NCBI GenBank assembly: GCA_039707655.1
Contig: CM077676.1
Location: forward strand, 451,149,379 to 451,213,378
Origin: Elymus sibiricus
Taxonomy: Eukaryota > Streptophyta > Magnoliopsida > Poales > Poaceae
DNA: 64,000 bases
Direction of reading: 5' to 3'
Positions 24,190-37,570 of this stretch are shown one piece after another. How positions within the stretch are numbered: the stretch's first letter is position 1; each line of letters opens with the position of its first letter. The position numbers and the translations under genes were made by a program. Below the pieces are notes generated by a model. That model made no database searches. It saw only the letters and a list, made by a program, of their open reading frames with translations, and had not been told where the DNA came from.

Positions 24190-26986
24190 TTAAGATTTCG
24201 GAGGAGGAGGAGGAGGGGCATCATTTCCACTCCTTTGAGATTGCATAAGAACCTATAAGAGTAGAGTCACGTGAGCATTGTTCGTCGCTATATAATGAAT
24301 GTTCTACTCTAGTTTAGAGAATGTTCTACCTGTAGTTGATTCTTGAGCAGCTTCAACCTTTCGTTCATGTCTGCTCGTTCCTTTTTTCTGCTCTCCTGCT
24401 CAGCCAGCCGCCTTTGCTCCTCTTCAGCAGCCCGCTGGTCCATTAAATCCTGTAATATGGCATTAGACTCATATAGGTTGCAAGGGTGCTATTTCGAGGC
24501 ATGGACATAAATGAATGGTTATGATGCTAACCTTGAGACGCGCTATCTCACGTGACGAGGCGATTGGGCGACTCCGTATGGACGGAGTTGAGCTTGTGCT
24601 CGACGCGCGTATCTCGTGGAGCTTGCGATGCGAGGAGGTAGCGATCGCCCCGTTGCAAAGGAGGTGGCGGCCATGGCCCTTCCCCTCGCCAGCAATGATG
24701 AGCAGCTCAAGATCAAGGGGCTTGGACGTAGGTTCGGCGTCCTGCCCGTGCACCTCCTGGAAGACCTCTTTGAAGGTCCCGTAGTTCTCCTGCGCCGACA
24801 AGCTATAGAACTCAGTGCCATCCTTCCCCTTGTGGGCTTCTTTCCAGGCCTCCAGGATGTGGACCGGGCGACCAAGCGTCGCCTCCTGCAAAATTAACCA
24901 TCAAGTTTAATGAACGGACATGCACCGTGTGAAAAAGTTAACATCTTAATCCACATACCATGTGTTGCTTCAGAGTGGTTAGGTTCCGGCTCCCCTGGAC
25001 ATGAACCGGGCCTGGCATTTTGGCGCGATCGTTCCCTTCTCCACATGCTTCGCCTGCCATACCGGGTCACACCACATGTCAACCAGGGCCTCCCAACAAT
25101 CGGCCTTCATCCAGGGTTCCCTCACCTAGTCAGACAAAATCAAATCATTGAGTAACAAGAGGCGGATGAATCAAAGTACTAGCAACCAATGTAGTCACTT
25201 ACCACTGACAAGTATTCTTCTCTCTCCAAGTTGGTCCGGCAAGCAGTCTTCCTCGTCAACTTAAGCCCCTTGTCATCGAGCGGCCGACACTGCATCACGG
25301 CTTTGTACCGCAGCGTGTGCTTGGTGTCGGAGAGTATCTTCCGGACAGATTTCACGATGCCTTTGGTCGCCTTATCTTTCTCACCATCCACGCAAGAAAA
25401 TGCTTCCTACAAGAAAGCATATGGCAGTTAATTACAAGAATTTGGATATGGAAAAATGAAGTGGCGAAGATACTTACAAAAAAACCGTCGATGACCCGGG
25501 TGGCCATGGTGACATCATGCTCATCCTTGGTGTGCTGGTAGTGCTCCCAGGTTAAACCTGGCGACGGCGGGTCCGGGGAAGTACTTCCTCAAGAGGGAGC
25601 CGATGATGTGGTTCGGCAATCGCGCCCCCTTAGACTTGGCAGGGATAAATTCCCACTGACTGCATGATGAAAAAGACAAGCATATGTGAGTGGAAAAGCT
25701 ATGGTATCCAAAATATGTTGCAAATCAAATGCTTACCAATCTCCTCTCGGTGTAATGACAGGACGGTCGCCGGCAGCCATTGGTTCCGGGACCTTCCCCG
25801 GACCACGCCCAGATTTCTTCCTCTTGGAAGTGTTGCTCGAGGTAGACCCCGAGCTGTCCGAGGCGACCATGTCGCCCGACCGGGTAGCGAGCGGATCCGG
25901 TACATCAGAGTCCACTCTGACATCGTCATCCGATGTCGACTCGGTAGCGAGCTGAAGGGAGCCGGACGACTCGGTCGTGCCAGAGTTGCTGACGTGGGTC
26001 GCCCTACCACTCGAGACTCTCCGGTACTTACTAGAGCCCCCCTCAGAATCTGAAAACAAAATAAAATGTATTAGTAACTAAAATGGAGAGTAATCTGAAA
26101 ATAAAATAAAATACAATTATAAATAACTATAACTTGGTTCCATTGCTAAGCAAAATTTTGGTTCCTAAGCAAAATTTTGGTTCATAAGCAAAATTTGGTT
26201 CCTAAGCAAAATTTAGACTAGTTAGTATAGTAAAAAAAGGAAACTGCAGACTAATATCAGCGAGATCTCAAACCATAAATAACTGCCTTTTCCCACCATT
26301 TAAAACAGATCATTCCTATAAGTTCAGAAATACAATTGAAGCTTCTACAACAGCAGAGTGTCTCCGATACAAGACCAACATCAAACAGAAAATAAAAAGG
26401 GGGCCTTTCCCTGATATTTGCAAGCACAAGACAACAAAAAGGCAATGCATAGATTCAGAAAGCAAAGCAACTTCATGAACTGAATGCTTTAAAGGGAAAG
26501 CAAAGCAAAATTTGGTTCCTAAGCAAAATATTCGTTCCTAAGCAAAATATTCGTTCCTAAGCAAAATTTTGGTTCCATTGCTAATCTAAATTAATCTAAT
26601 GTCTAGTTGAATAGCAGTAGCTCACACAAATGAAATTTTGAATTAATATACCTAATCAGATGTTACTTAATTGAAATCAACATAAGAAAAATTTACCTAA
26701 TCTAAATTTTGAAATAGAGGAGTAATTACTTGACCAATATTCGCCTAAGCACAATACAATCATCATGAAACAGATGATTGTGTTGAGGGGCAGAGGACGC
26801 CGGAGGGGAGAGGGATGGGGTTGAGAGGTGGGGTGGGGGTCAGTGGGGTGGGAGGTGGGAGGGGGTGGGAGAGGAGGGCAGGGGAGTACCTGAGGGCATC
26901 TCGAGCTGCCGCGCCACCGGTGGCGCTCCGCTGCGGCCGCCGTCCTTGGGCCGCATAGAAGAACTGCCACGCCGGGCGCCGGCCAT
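24190..26986 (-). pseudogene. Transposase_24-type (Ptta/En/Spm, TNP1-like) gene of CACTA A, minus-strand copy
   Basis: Eight exons with GT/AG borders can be followed: 26890-26986 (ATG at 26986), 25737-26049, 25478-25659, 25203-25406, 24959-25125, 24532-24885, 24330-24449 and 24190-24252. Exon phases agree at the joins. Readable parts include an acidic Ser-rich N-terminus, CQWEFIPAKSKGARLPNHII, WEHYQHTKDEHDVTMATRV, EAFSCVDGEKDKATKG, VREPWMKADCWEALVDMW, RPVHILEAWKEAHKGKDG and a Glu/Arg/Lys coiled coil near the end. This is the plant transposase_24 family, the accessory DNA-binding partner of the TNP2 transposase in CACTA elements. Exon 3 changes frame near 25570-25590 and exon 5 near 25045-25060, so the product is broken. 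The orientation is opposite to the homologous gene at 37631-49087. Confidence 0.8.
26145..26590. repeat. Short tandem repeat AAGCAAAATTTTGGTTCCT in intron 1
   Basis: Copies of TAAGCAAAATTTTGGTTCC, about 18 bp, occur in two clusters (26150-26220 and 26510-26580). Both lie within the first intron of the minus-strand transposase_24-type gene. Confidence 0.8.
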
Positions 26987-27185
26987 GAAGAACACGACGG
27001 CGGCGACGGCAGTTGGTGGCGGTGGCGGCGGCGGCGGCAGTTGTTGGCGGTGGCGGTGGCGGTGGCGGCGGCGGCGGCAGATGGTGGCGGTGGTGATTTT
27101 GGCGGCGGCGCAGGGAAGGAGAAGACAGAGAGCGAAGTGAGTGATAGAAAGAAAGGGGGTCGGCTAAGATCTAAGTTTAGGAACT

Positions 27186-30100
27186 TTACCGAGAGCCACA
27201 CTCGGTAAAGGTACCATTCCCAAGAGCCGTAATCGACGCTCGGTAAAAACTGCTCTACTTCTTTATTTCCCTTCTGTTTGTTTTTTTTGTTTGGCACTCT
27301 CTTTTTGTATCTGATATTTCTTATATTTTTATGACTAAAGTTTGAAAATGCCATGACTTATGATGACTTATGTTTTCGGCTAGATTTGTTCAAATCTCAA
27401 CTTTAAACACTGCAAAGTAAAAAACATGAGAACGGGGACCTGCCGTAACACGAAGAAACAGGTATTCACCGTGGCCTGCCCCCTCTCGATGCCGGTCAAC
27501 GCCCTAGACCGCCGGGGCCACCGGATGGGTGCTCAATCTGGAAACCGCCCGAGGGAGGGGGGGGGGGGGGAACCACCCCTACATGCGTGTGGCCCATGCA
27601 TATGCATGAAAGGGTGGTGTGGTGTTTGAATACCCAACGCACATCCTTGACGTGCACATGCCTCACAAACCGCACAGACGGGCGGGAACGTCGAGGACCG
27701 GCTGCGTTCGTCCCCGAGACCGAGCCGACGGTGCGCGATCCTGTGACAGAACGGGCTTAGACTTGGCCTGGCATCTCACGATGACCTGCCGTAACACGAA
27801 GAAGTAGGTATTCACCGTGGCCTACCCCCTCTCGGTGCCGGTCAACGCCCTAGACCGCCGGGGCCACCAGATGGGTGCTCGATCTGAAAACCGCAACATC
27901 ATAGACGTGGCAGATGCCTCACAAACTTGGTCTGATGCCTCACAATGACCTATCGTAACACGGAGAAGCAGGTATTCACCGTGGCCTACCCACTCTCGGT
28001 GCCGTTCAACGCCCTAGACCGCCGGGGCCACCGGATGGGTGCTCGATCTGGAAATCGCCCGAGGGAGGGGCGGGAACCACCCCTACATGCGTGTGGCCCA
28101 TGCATATGCATGAAAGGGTGGTGTGGTGTTTGAATACCCAACGCACATCCTTGCCGTGCACATGCCTCACAAAACGCACGGACGGGCGGGAAAGTCGAGG
28201 ACCGGCTGCGTTCGTCCCCGAGACCGAGCCGACGGTGGGCGATCCTGTGACAGAACGGCCTTCGACTTGGCCTGGCATCTTATGATGACCTGCCGTAACA
28301 CGAATAAGCAGGCATTCACCGTGGCCTACCCTCTCTCGGTGCCGGTCAACGCCCTAGACCGCCGGGGCCACCAGATGGGTGCTCGATCTGGAAACCGCCC
28401 GAGGGCCATCTCAAAAAGAGAAAACAAAGTGTAACTATAATGTGGTAAGGTGGTTTACCAAGCATGTAAGAAAACAACAACAAAACGTATAAGACATATT
28501 ACCGAGCACGGCTATAACAGGAGTAGAAACAAGATATAGGTTTAGGTACATTGCCGAGAGGGACGCTCGGTAAAGGTAGGCATTATCGAGAGCTGTATAT
28601 CGACGCTCGGTAAAAACTGTGCCACTTCTTCATTTTCCTTTTATTTGTATTTTTGTTTGGCACTCTCTTTTTGTATCTGATATTTCTTATATTTTTATGA
28701 CTAAAGTTTGAAAATGCCATGCTTTATGATGATTTATGTTTTCGGCTAGATTTGTTCAAATCTCAACTTTAAACACTACAAAGTAAAAAACATGAGAACG
28801 GGGACCTGCCGTAACACGAAGAAATAGGTATTCACCGTGGCGTGCCCCCTCTCGGTGCCGGTCAACGCCCTAGACCGCCGGGGCCACCAGATGGGTGCTC
28901 GATCTGAAAACCGCAACATCATTGACGTGGCAGATGCCTCACAAACTTGGTCTGATGCCTCACAATGACCTATCGTAACACGGAGAAGCAGGTATTCACC
29001 GTGGCCTACCCCCTCTCGGTGGCGTTCAACGCCCTAGACCGCCGGGGCCACCGGATGGGTGCTCGATCTAAAAAATCGCCCGAGGGAGGGGGGGGAACCA
29101 CCCCTACTTGCGTGTGGCCCATGCATATGCATGAAAGGGTGGTGTGGTGTTTGAATACCCAACGCACATCCTTGACGTGCACATGCCTCACAAAACGCAC
29201 GGACGGGCGGGAAAGTCGAGGACCGGCTGCGTTCATCCCCGAGACCGAGCCGACGGTGGGCGATCCTGTGATAGAACGGCCTTAGACTTGGCCTGGCACC
29301 TCACGATGACCTGCCGTAACACGAAGAAGCAGGTATTCACCGTGGCCTATCCTCTCTCGGTGCCGGTTAACGCCCTAGACCGCCGAGGCCACCAGATGGG
29401 TGCTCGATCTGGAAACCGCCCGAGGGCCATCTCAAAAGGAGAAAACAAAGTGTAACTATAATGTGGTAAGGTGGTTTACCAAGCATGTAAGAAAACAACA
29501 ACAAAAAGTATTAGACATATTACCGAGCACAGCTACAACAGGAGTAGAAACAAGATATAGGTTTAGGTACATTGCCGAGAGGGACGCTCGGTAAAGGTAG
29601 GCCTTACCGAGAGTCGTATGTTGACGCTCGGTAAAAATTGTGCCACTTCTTCATTTTCCTTCTATTTGTGTGTTTGTTTGGCACTCTCTTTTTGTATCTG
29701 ATATTTCGTATATTTTTATGACTAAAGTTTGAAAATGCCATGACTTATGATGACTTATGTTTTCGGCTAGATTTGTTCAAATCTCAACTTTAAACACTGC
29801 AAAGTAAAAAACATGAGAACGGGGACCTGTCGTAACACGAAGAAACAGGTATTCACCGTGGCCTGCCCCCTCTCGGTGCCGGTCAATGCCCTAGACCGCC
29901 GGGGCTACCGGATGGGTGCTCGATCTGGAAACCGCCCGAGGGAGGGAGGGAACCACCCCTACATGCGTGTGGCCCATGCATATGCATGAAGGGGTGGTGT
30001 GGTGTTTGAATACCCAACGCACATCCTTAACGTGCACATGCCTCACAAACTGCACGGACGGGCGGGAACGTCGAGGACCGGCTGCGTTCATCCCTGAGAC

Positions 30101-32310
30101 CGAGCCGACGATGCGCGATCCTGTGTCAGAACGAGCTTAGAGTTGGCCTGGCATCTCACGATGACCTGCCGTAACACGAAGATGCAGGTATTCACCGTGG
30201 CCAACCCCCTCTCGGTGCCGGTCAACGCCCTAGACCGCCGGGGCCACCAGATGGGTGCTCGATCTGAAAACCGCAACATCATTGACGTGGCAGATGCCTC
30301 ACAAACTTGGTCTGGTGCCTCACAATGACCTATCATAACACGGAGAAGCAGGTATTCACCGTGGCCTACCCCCTCTCGGTGTCGTTCAACGCCCTAGACC
30401 GCTGGGGCCACCGGATGGGTGCTCGATCTGGAAATCGCCCGAGGGAAGGGGGGAACCACCCCTACATGCGTGTGGCCCATGCATATGCATGAAAGGGTGG
30501 TGTGGTGTTTGAATACCCAACGCACGTCCTTCACGTGGCACATGCCTGACAAACCACACAGACGGGCGGGAACGTCGAGGACCGGCTGCGTTCCTCGGCG
30601 AGACCGAGCCGACGGTGGGCGATCCTGTGACAGAACGGGCTTAGACTTGGTCTGGCATCTCACGATGACCTGCCGTAACACGAAGAAGCAGGTATTCACC
30701 GTGGCCTACCCCCTCTCGGTGCCGGTCAACGCCCTAGACCGCCGGGGCCACCAGATGGGTGCTCGATCTGGAAACCGCCCGAGGGCCATCTCAAAAGGAG
30801 AAAACAAAGTGTAACTATAATGTGGTAAGGTGGTTTACCAAGCATGTAAGAAAACAACAACAAAATGTATAATACATATTACCGAGCACGGCTACAACAG
30901 GAGTAGAAACAAGATATAGGTTTAGGTACATTGCCGAGAGGGACGCTCGGTAAAGGTAAGCATTACCGAGAGCCGTATATCGACGCTCGGTAAAAACTGT
31001 GCCACTTCTTCATTTTCCTTCTATTTGTGTTTTTGTTTGGCACTCTCTTTTTGTATCTGATATTTCATCTCTTTTTATGACTAAAGTTTGAAAATGCCAT
31101 GACTTATGGTGATTTATGTTTTCGGCTAGATTTGTTCAAATCTCAACTTTAAACACTGCAAAGTAAAAAACATGAGAACGGGGACCTGCCATAACACGAA
31201 GAAACAGGTATTCACCGTGGCCTGCCCCCTCTCGGTGCCGGTCAACGCCCTAGACCGCTGGGGCCACCGGATGGGTGCTCGATCTGGAAACCGTGCGAGG
31301 GAGGGGGGAACCACCCCTACATGCGTGTGGCCCATGCATATGCATGAAAGGGTGGTGTGGTGTTTGAATACCCAACGCATATCCTTGACGTGCACATGCC
31401 TCACAAACCGCACGGATGGGCGGGAACGTCGAGGACCGGCTGCGTTCGTCCCCGAGACCGAGCCGACGGTGCGCGATGTTGTGACAGAACGGGCTTAGAC
31501 TTGGCCTGGCATCTCACGATGACCTGCCGTAACACGAAGAAGCAGGTATTCACCATGGCCTACCCCCTCTTGGTGTCGGTCAATGCCCTAGACCGCCGGG
31601 GCCACCAGATGGGTGCTCGATCTGAAAACCGCAACATCATTGACGTGGCAGATGCCTCACAAACTTGGTCTGATGCCTCACAATGACCTATCGTAACACG
31701 GAGAAGCAGGTATTCACCGTGGCCTACCCCCTCTCGGTGTCGTTCAACGCCCTAGACCGCTGGGGCCACCGGATGGGTGCTCGATCTGGAAATCGCCCGA
31801 GGGAGGGGGGAACCACCCCTACATGCGTGTGGCCCATGCATATGCATGAAAGGGTGGTGTGGTGTTTGAATACCCAACGCACATCCTTGATGTGCACATG
31901 CCTCACAAAACGCACGGACGGGCGGGAAAGTCGAGGACCGGCTGCGTTCGTCCCCGAGACCGAGCCGACGGTGGGCGATCCTGTGACAGAACGGCCTTAG
32001 ACTTGGCCTGGCATCTCACGATGACCTGCCGTAACATGAAGAAGCAGGTATACACCGTGGCCTACCCTCTCTCGGTGCCGGTCAACGCCCTAGACCGCCG
32101 GGGCCACCAGATGGGTGCTCGATCTGGAAACCGCCCGAGGGCCATCTCAAAAGGAGAAAACAAAGTGTAACTATAATGTGGTAAGGTGGTTTACCAAGCA
32201 TGTAAGAAAACAACAACAAAAAGTATAAGACATATTACCGAGCACGGCTACAACAGGAGTAGAAACAAGATATAGGTTTAGGTACATTGCCGAGAGGGAC
32301 GCTCGGTAAA
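27186..32310. repeat. Higher-order tandem array inside CACTA A, four units of 1.02-1.37 kb
   Basis: The marker TTGCCGAGAGGGACGCTCGG recurs at 28551, 29572, 30931 and 32287, preceded by a related copy at 27186. This gives units of about 1365, 1021, 1359 and 1356 bp. Each unit has a spacer (TTTGGCACTCTCTTTTTGTA to CAACTTTAAACACT) followed by three or four copies of a block containing AGGTATTCACCGTGGCC. That motif occurs 15 times, near 27460, 27805, 27970, 28311, 28826, 28990, 29331, 29848, 30186, 30350, 30691, 31207, 31545, 31710 and 32046. Spacings repeat as about 340, 165, 340 and 515 bp, and unit 2 lacks one block. The array separates the divergently oriented genes at 24190-26986 and 33660-37316. 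Confidence 0.93.
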
Positions 32311-32319
32311 GGTAGGTAC

Positions 32320-33659
32320 ATTACCGAGCACGGCGTCCATTTCCGAGAGCTGCTCTCGGTAAAGGTACTAAAACCTAGATCTAGGTTTAGGATCTTTACC
32401 GAGAGGTCCTCGTACTTGACACTCGGAAATGGTTCCCGCAGGGACTTAACCAAAATTTTCGCGCTCGCGCGCTCACTCGCTCGCTCTCTGTTTTCTCTGT
32501 CGCCTCCCCCCTCCCCCGCGTTCGCTGCCGTCCACCGAGCTCCGCCGCCGCCGGGAGCTCCTCCACCGAGCCCCCCACCTCCACCGAGCCCCCCACCTCC
32601 ACCGGGCCCCCCACCTCCATCGAGCTCCGAGCTCCGCCGCAGCCGCCGGGAGCTCCCCCACCTCCACCGAGCTCCCTCGCCGCCCCCACCTCCACCGAGC
32701 TCCCCGCCCGCCCCCTGCCCCGTTGGTGAGCCCCTGCTCCATCTCCTTTTTTTAGATTTGTTTTTTACATTTAGATGTTATATATGCATTTGTAGTAATT
32801 AATGTGTGTGATTGTGTGCTATTGGGGTGTGTGTGTGTGTGTGATGTGTGTGTGTGTGTGTGATGTGTGTGTGTGTGTGTGTGATGTGCTATTGGTGGTG
32901 TTGTTGGTGTGTGTGTGATGTGTGTGTGTGTGTGTGTGTGTGAGTGAGTGCTATTGGGGTGTGTGTGTGTGTGTGAGTGGGTGTTGTGTATATGTGTGTG
33001 AGTGAGTTAGTGGGTGCAATTTTTTTTGTGAGTGAGTGAGTGATATTGGTGTGTGGGTGTTGGACATATGCTTGACACTACTTTAGATAAACATGTGACT
33101 GACACTACTTCATTCTTTCGTGCAGGACATGCATCTATTTTGACAATAGAGAGTGAATTCCGTCGCACGCTTCAAGAGTAATCTCTTCCCGTTCATGTGT
33201 AGGTTTCCATTATTTGTAGATCACTTAAATAGTCGCGTAACCTAGGCGTCTCCCATTCGGAAGGGTTGTATTTATAAATATGCAAGTCTTTGCATATTTA
33301 TAACCTCAACTCTTTCGAATTGTCCACGTTTTCCATGGACAGCCCGAGGATGTGTAGGCTGGTCGTTTTCATGCCGTACTTCGATCTGAGACAGAATTTC
33401 GACAGCGTCTCCTTGTTGTTCTCTGGATACACATCCTCTCGGCTTATTGCCGAGACGTGTATTTGGAGAACAGCGGGGAGGTGCTGCCGAAATTTTGTCT
33501 CGGGTCGGAGTGCGTCATGGAAGCGGACCCAGCCTACACATCCTCGGGTGGGATTAGGACCTATCTTTACCTATTAGATAGCTCAGTGCATGTCGTAAAA
33601 CTTGATGAAACCACTTGTTACATAAAAAACATTATGTGTGTTTCACATTATATCAGAGG
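32320..33659. other. GC-rich leader and GT microsatellite upstream of the TNP2-type gene
   Basis: 32330-32450 holds CCGAGAGCTGCTCTCGG-type motifs. 32460-32730 is a CCACCTCCACCGAGC-rich stretch followed by a plausible donor (GTTGGTGAGC). 32825-33060 is a (GT)n microsatellite with GTGAGTGAGT variants. The layout looks like an untranslated first exon and intron of the transposase gene, but I have no direct evidence of transcription. Confidence 0.5.
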
Positions 33660-36600
33660 ATGGAAGATCGTGAGTGGATGTACACCGGACATCCCAGCAT
33701 GGAGGCATGACTCCTGAGTGGAGGTCGAAGACCAATGATTTCCTGGAATTAGTATTTGCTGGAGAAACCCCAGTTCGTGGAATTTGGTGCCCATGCACGG
33801 AGTGCGATAACCAGGTTGAAAGAGATAAGATTACTATGAGTAAACATTTAGGCAAAAATGGGTTTACGCCAGGCTATTATCGGTGGATCTTTCACGGTGA
33901 GACAGAACAGTCCAGAGCGGAGGTGGTGCGACAGCGCACCGGCGAATATGATACTCGGATTGAAAACCTGTTAGATGACATCCACCGTGCAGATCCGCGG
34001 GAGGACCCGGACTCCGAGGAGCCAGCGGAAAGCCCAGAAGAGTATCATGCAGCTTTGTTTGCGGCACAGAAATGCCTTCACGCCCATACAGAGGTTACTC
34101 AACTAGATGGCATCACACGCCTAATGGCCCTGAAGGCAAACCATTGCATAAGCATAATTTGCTTCAATGAGTTTTTGTCCGTTATTGCTAGCCTGCTGCC
34201 TAAAGAAAACATATTGCCAAAGAACATGTACGAGTCGAACAAAATCCTCGGTTCACTTAAGATGCCGTATGAGCAAATACATGCTTGTCCAAACGGATGC
34301 ATGTTATTTAGAAATGAACATAAAGATACAAACTACTGTGTCAAGTGCAAATCCTCTAGGTATATTGAGGTACAAAATGATGATGGTTGCAAGAGGCAGC
34401 TCACAATTGCCGTCAATATTCTTCGATATCTTTCATTCACAGAAAGGATCCAACGGCTTTATATGACCGAGGAAACTGCCCAATATATGAGATGGGCCGC
34501 CGAAGGGAAGATGTACAATACAAAAAAGATGCAACATCCACGGGATGGTGAAGCATGGAAGAAATTTGTTCAAATTCATAAAAAAACGGATGACTGGAAG
34601 AGTGTAGCTGTTGGGATAACAACCGATGGGTTCAATCCATATGGTTTGATGGCTGCCATATACAGCTGTTGGCCAGTATATGTTATCCCCCTGAATCTGC
34701 CCCCTGGCATTTGCATGCAACGACATCACATGTTCCTGACACTGATAATTCCAGGGCCTAACTATCCGGGGAAGCATATGAGTGTGTACATGGAGCCACT
34801 GGTGGACGACTTACTTGTTGCTTGGAACAATGGGGTAAGGACATACGATGCCGTTTCAAAGAAGCACTTCAATATGCATATCTGGTACCACACATCGCTA
34901 CATGACCTACCAGCACGTGCGATATTTTGTGGCTGGTGTGTAAAGGGGAAGTGGCCTTGCCCAGTGTGCCGACAGCGTGTGACTTTCATTTGGCTAGCTA
35001 AGGGTCGCAAGTATGTATGCTTTGACCAACATCGGCAGTTCCTTCGTCTTGATCACCCATACAGACAAGACACTGTGAAATTCCGGAAAGGTGTTATTGT
35101 TGATGACCCGCCACCACCTATTATGACTGGTGCCCAGCTTAAGGATGAGTTAGATGCTCTCGAGAAAAATCTCAATGGGAAAGGTTTTGTGGGATATGGA
35201 GAGACACACCAGTGGACTCACATTCCAAGCTTATGGAGGCTCCCTTACTTTAAAGATCTTCTCCTTCCACACAACATTGATGTAATGCACACTGAAAAGA
35301 ATATTGCGGAGGCCTTACTCGGCACACTCCTTGACACCGAGAAGTCAAAGGATAACATTCAGGCTAGGATCGATCAAGCCCAGCTATGCAACATGCCAAA
35401 ATTAAAATTGGTGCCTCGTGCAAAAGGTAATTCTTGGAAGAAGCCACCGGCCCCTTTCACCCCTTCAATGCCCCAAAGGAAGGAAATTCTCCAATGGATT
35501 GTGAACAAGTTGTACTTCCCTGATGGATATGCAGCTAATATCATGAGGGGAGTGAATATGGCTACAAAGCGAATAGGGGGCCTCAAGAGTCATGACTACC
35601 ATGTATGGCTTGAGCGGATAATGCCTGTGATGATTCGAGGGTATGTCAAAGAGGATATTTGGCGAGTGCAGGCGGAGTTGAGCTACTTCTTCCGCCAGCT
35701 TTGTGCCAAAGAATTAGATTATGAAGTAGTTGCAAAGTTGGAGGAACAAGCACCTGAGTTGCTATGCAAGTTAGAGAAGGTATTTTCGCCAGGTTTCTTT
35801 AATTCGATGCAACATATGATCTTACATCTCACGTATGAGGCTAGAATGGGAGGACCTGTGCAGTTCCGATGGCAGTATGCACCTGAACGGGAGTTCAAGC
35901 ATCTTCGTGGCAAATGTAAGAATAAAGCCCGCATCGAAGCCTCCATAGCCGAGGCATACCTGAATGAGGAGGTGGCAACTACCACGACAAAGTACTATCA
36001 TGACAGTATTCAGACTAGGTTAAATCCAGCTCCTCGTTACAATGAAGAACCCACCAGTAATGTTTCCGACCTTAGCCTCTTCGAAGGCCACGGTGGCAAA
36101 GCAAGTGGTTCGAAGCGCAAGAACTTTTCACCTACCGAGTGGTCGACTCTTATGATCTATGTCTTGACCAACATGGAAGAAGTGCAGTTGTACATAAAGT
36201 AAGTGTAGAACACCTTCATTGACAACTACTCACTAGTCTTGAGTCCTAACTCAAATTCTTCTCATTGCTATAGGGAATTCCAGAACGAATTCTGGAAGCT
36301 ACCATGGCCCCCTAGCGACGAAGAATCAACAAACCTTCTTGAAGATACCAATGCTGATGGCGGTTTCATTTCTTGGTTCTCAAGAAAAGTAACTTTCCTA
36401 ACTTTATGTACACTTCAAATTGTTCTTACTTGCCGGTAATGCTTCCACTAATGAACCAGACAATCTCCTATTAATCTTGTAGGCATACACGGAGGTTGAT
36501 ATGGATGCCAAATTGAGAGAAGTAGCCAAAGGTTTTGAATACGAGGCCAAGTCATTTAAGGCTTACGACATGAATGCGTATCGCTTCCACACTGATAAAC

Positions 36601-37316
36601 ACACGCGTGAGAGGCCCAATCGAAGGGCAATAAATAATGGGGTCTATTGTCTAGGGACAGATGGACGTCACTACTATGGAACTATCGAAGAAATTTATGA
36701 GCTGCAATACTGTGGTCTACAAGGTGTGAAGCCTGTCGTATTCAGATGCAGTTGGCTCAATCCAGAGAAAGTGAGAAGGACCCCTAGTATTGGCTAGGTC
36801 GAAGTTGAACGAGCATCGAAATATGCAGGAAATGATGTCTATATTATGGCTCAACAGGCTACACAAGTGTTTTATCTCCCGTACGCGTGCACATCTACGG
36901 AAGATATCGATCTCTTGAAATGGGATGTTGTGTACAAGATACCCCCGCATACCAAGGTACCTACCCCAAACAAGGATGATTACCACATAAACCCTGACAC
37001 ATACGAGGGAGAGTTCTATCAAGAAGTAGATAATGAAGAAGACGGAGATGATGCGGAGGAAGATGATGGCGTGCATCACGAAGATGATGCTATGGAACAT
37101 GAGGCCATGGATGACATGGAAGTAGATAATGCGGAGGACGGATACGAGGATGTTTCTGACCCTCGAGATTTGGCATTACTTCTGCGATGGCAAATGGGGC
37201 TAGATGATGATGAGGGTCCCCCTGAAGACTTCGAGGATGAATGTATGAACGGGCGTGATAGCGATGATGACAGTCCTGATCCAAATGTTGCACCTAATAT
37301 TGACCCCTATTTCTAA
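33660..37316 (+). pseudogene. TNP2-type CACTA transposase gene, disabled
   Basis: Three coding exons: 33660-36198, 36274-36388 and 36483-37316, with agreeing phases. Start MEDREWMYTGHPSMEA is typical of plant TNP2 proteins. A one-base frameshift near 33707 (GAGGCATGACTCC) then moves the frame to MTPEWRSKTNDFLELVFAG, which stays open for about 830 codons. Domains in order: transposase-associated zinc-binding region (WCPCTECDN), the transposase_21 core (GITTDGFNPYG, HMSVYMEPLVDDLLVAWNNG, CGWCVKGKWPCPVC), a DUF4218-like region (NIDVMHTEKNIAEALLGTL, HLTYEARMGGPVQFRW) and an acidic C-terminus. The third exon has TAG at 36795-36797. The protein would cut and join the CACTA ends; with one frameshift and one nonsense codon this copy cannot make it. 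Confidence 0.9.
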
Positions 37317-37324
37317 CAACTGCA

Positions 37325-37570
37325 TGTAATTGTGTGAGAACTCTATGTATGTGTGTCACAACTCCATGTATTCATGTAACAACTCTTCGTATTCGTATGT
37401 GCAACAACTCTATGTATTCGTGTGTGTAACAACTCTATGTATTCGTGTGTGTAAGAACTATATGTATTCGTGTGTGCAACAACTCTATGTATTCGTGTGT
37501 GTGTAACAACTATATGTATTATTGTGACAACTGCATGTATTCTTCATATGTGATATATTTAATGTATTTA
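37325..37570. repeat. Short tandem repeat between the two plus-strand CACTA genes
   Basis: CAACTCTATGTATTCGTGTG and close variants repeat about eight times with a period of roughly 25-28 bp, just after the TNP2 stop codon. It forms most of the 310-bp gap between the two genes. Confidence 0.8.

Noticed and set aside
24515..24897. Plus-strand frames opposite the minus-strand transposase_24-type exons
   Set aside because: They are shadows of the spliced minus-strand gene, whose exon borders and motifs are consistent.
27426..32170. Many open frames of 60-130 residues in the higher-order array as protein genes
   Set aside because: They recur with the repeat period, overlap on both strands, lack start and stop conservation, and match no known family.
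32287..32802. 171-residue Pro-rich frame before the TNP2 gene
   Set aside because: Composition alone (CCACCTCCACCGAGC repeats) keeps it open; it more likely is untranslated leader.
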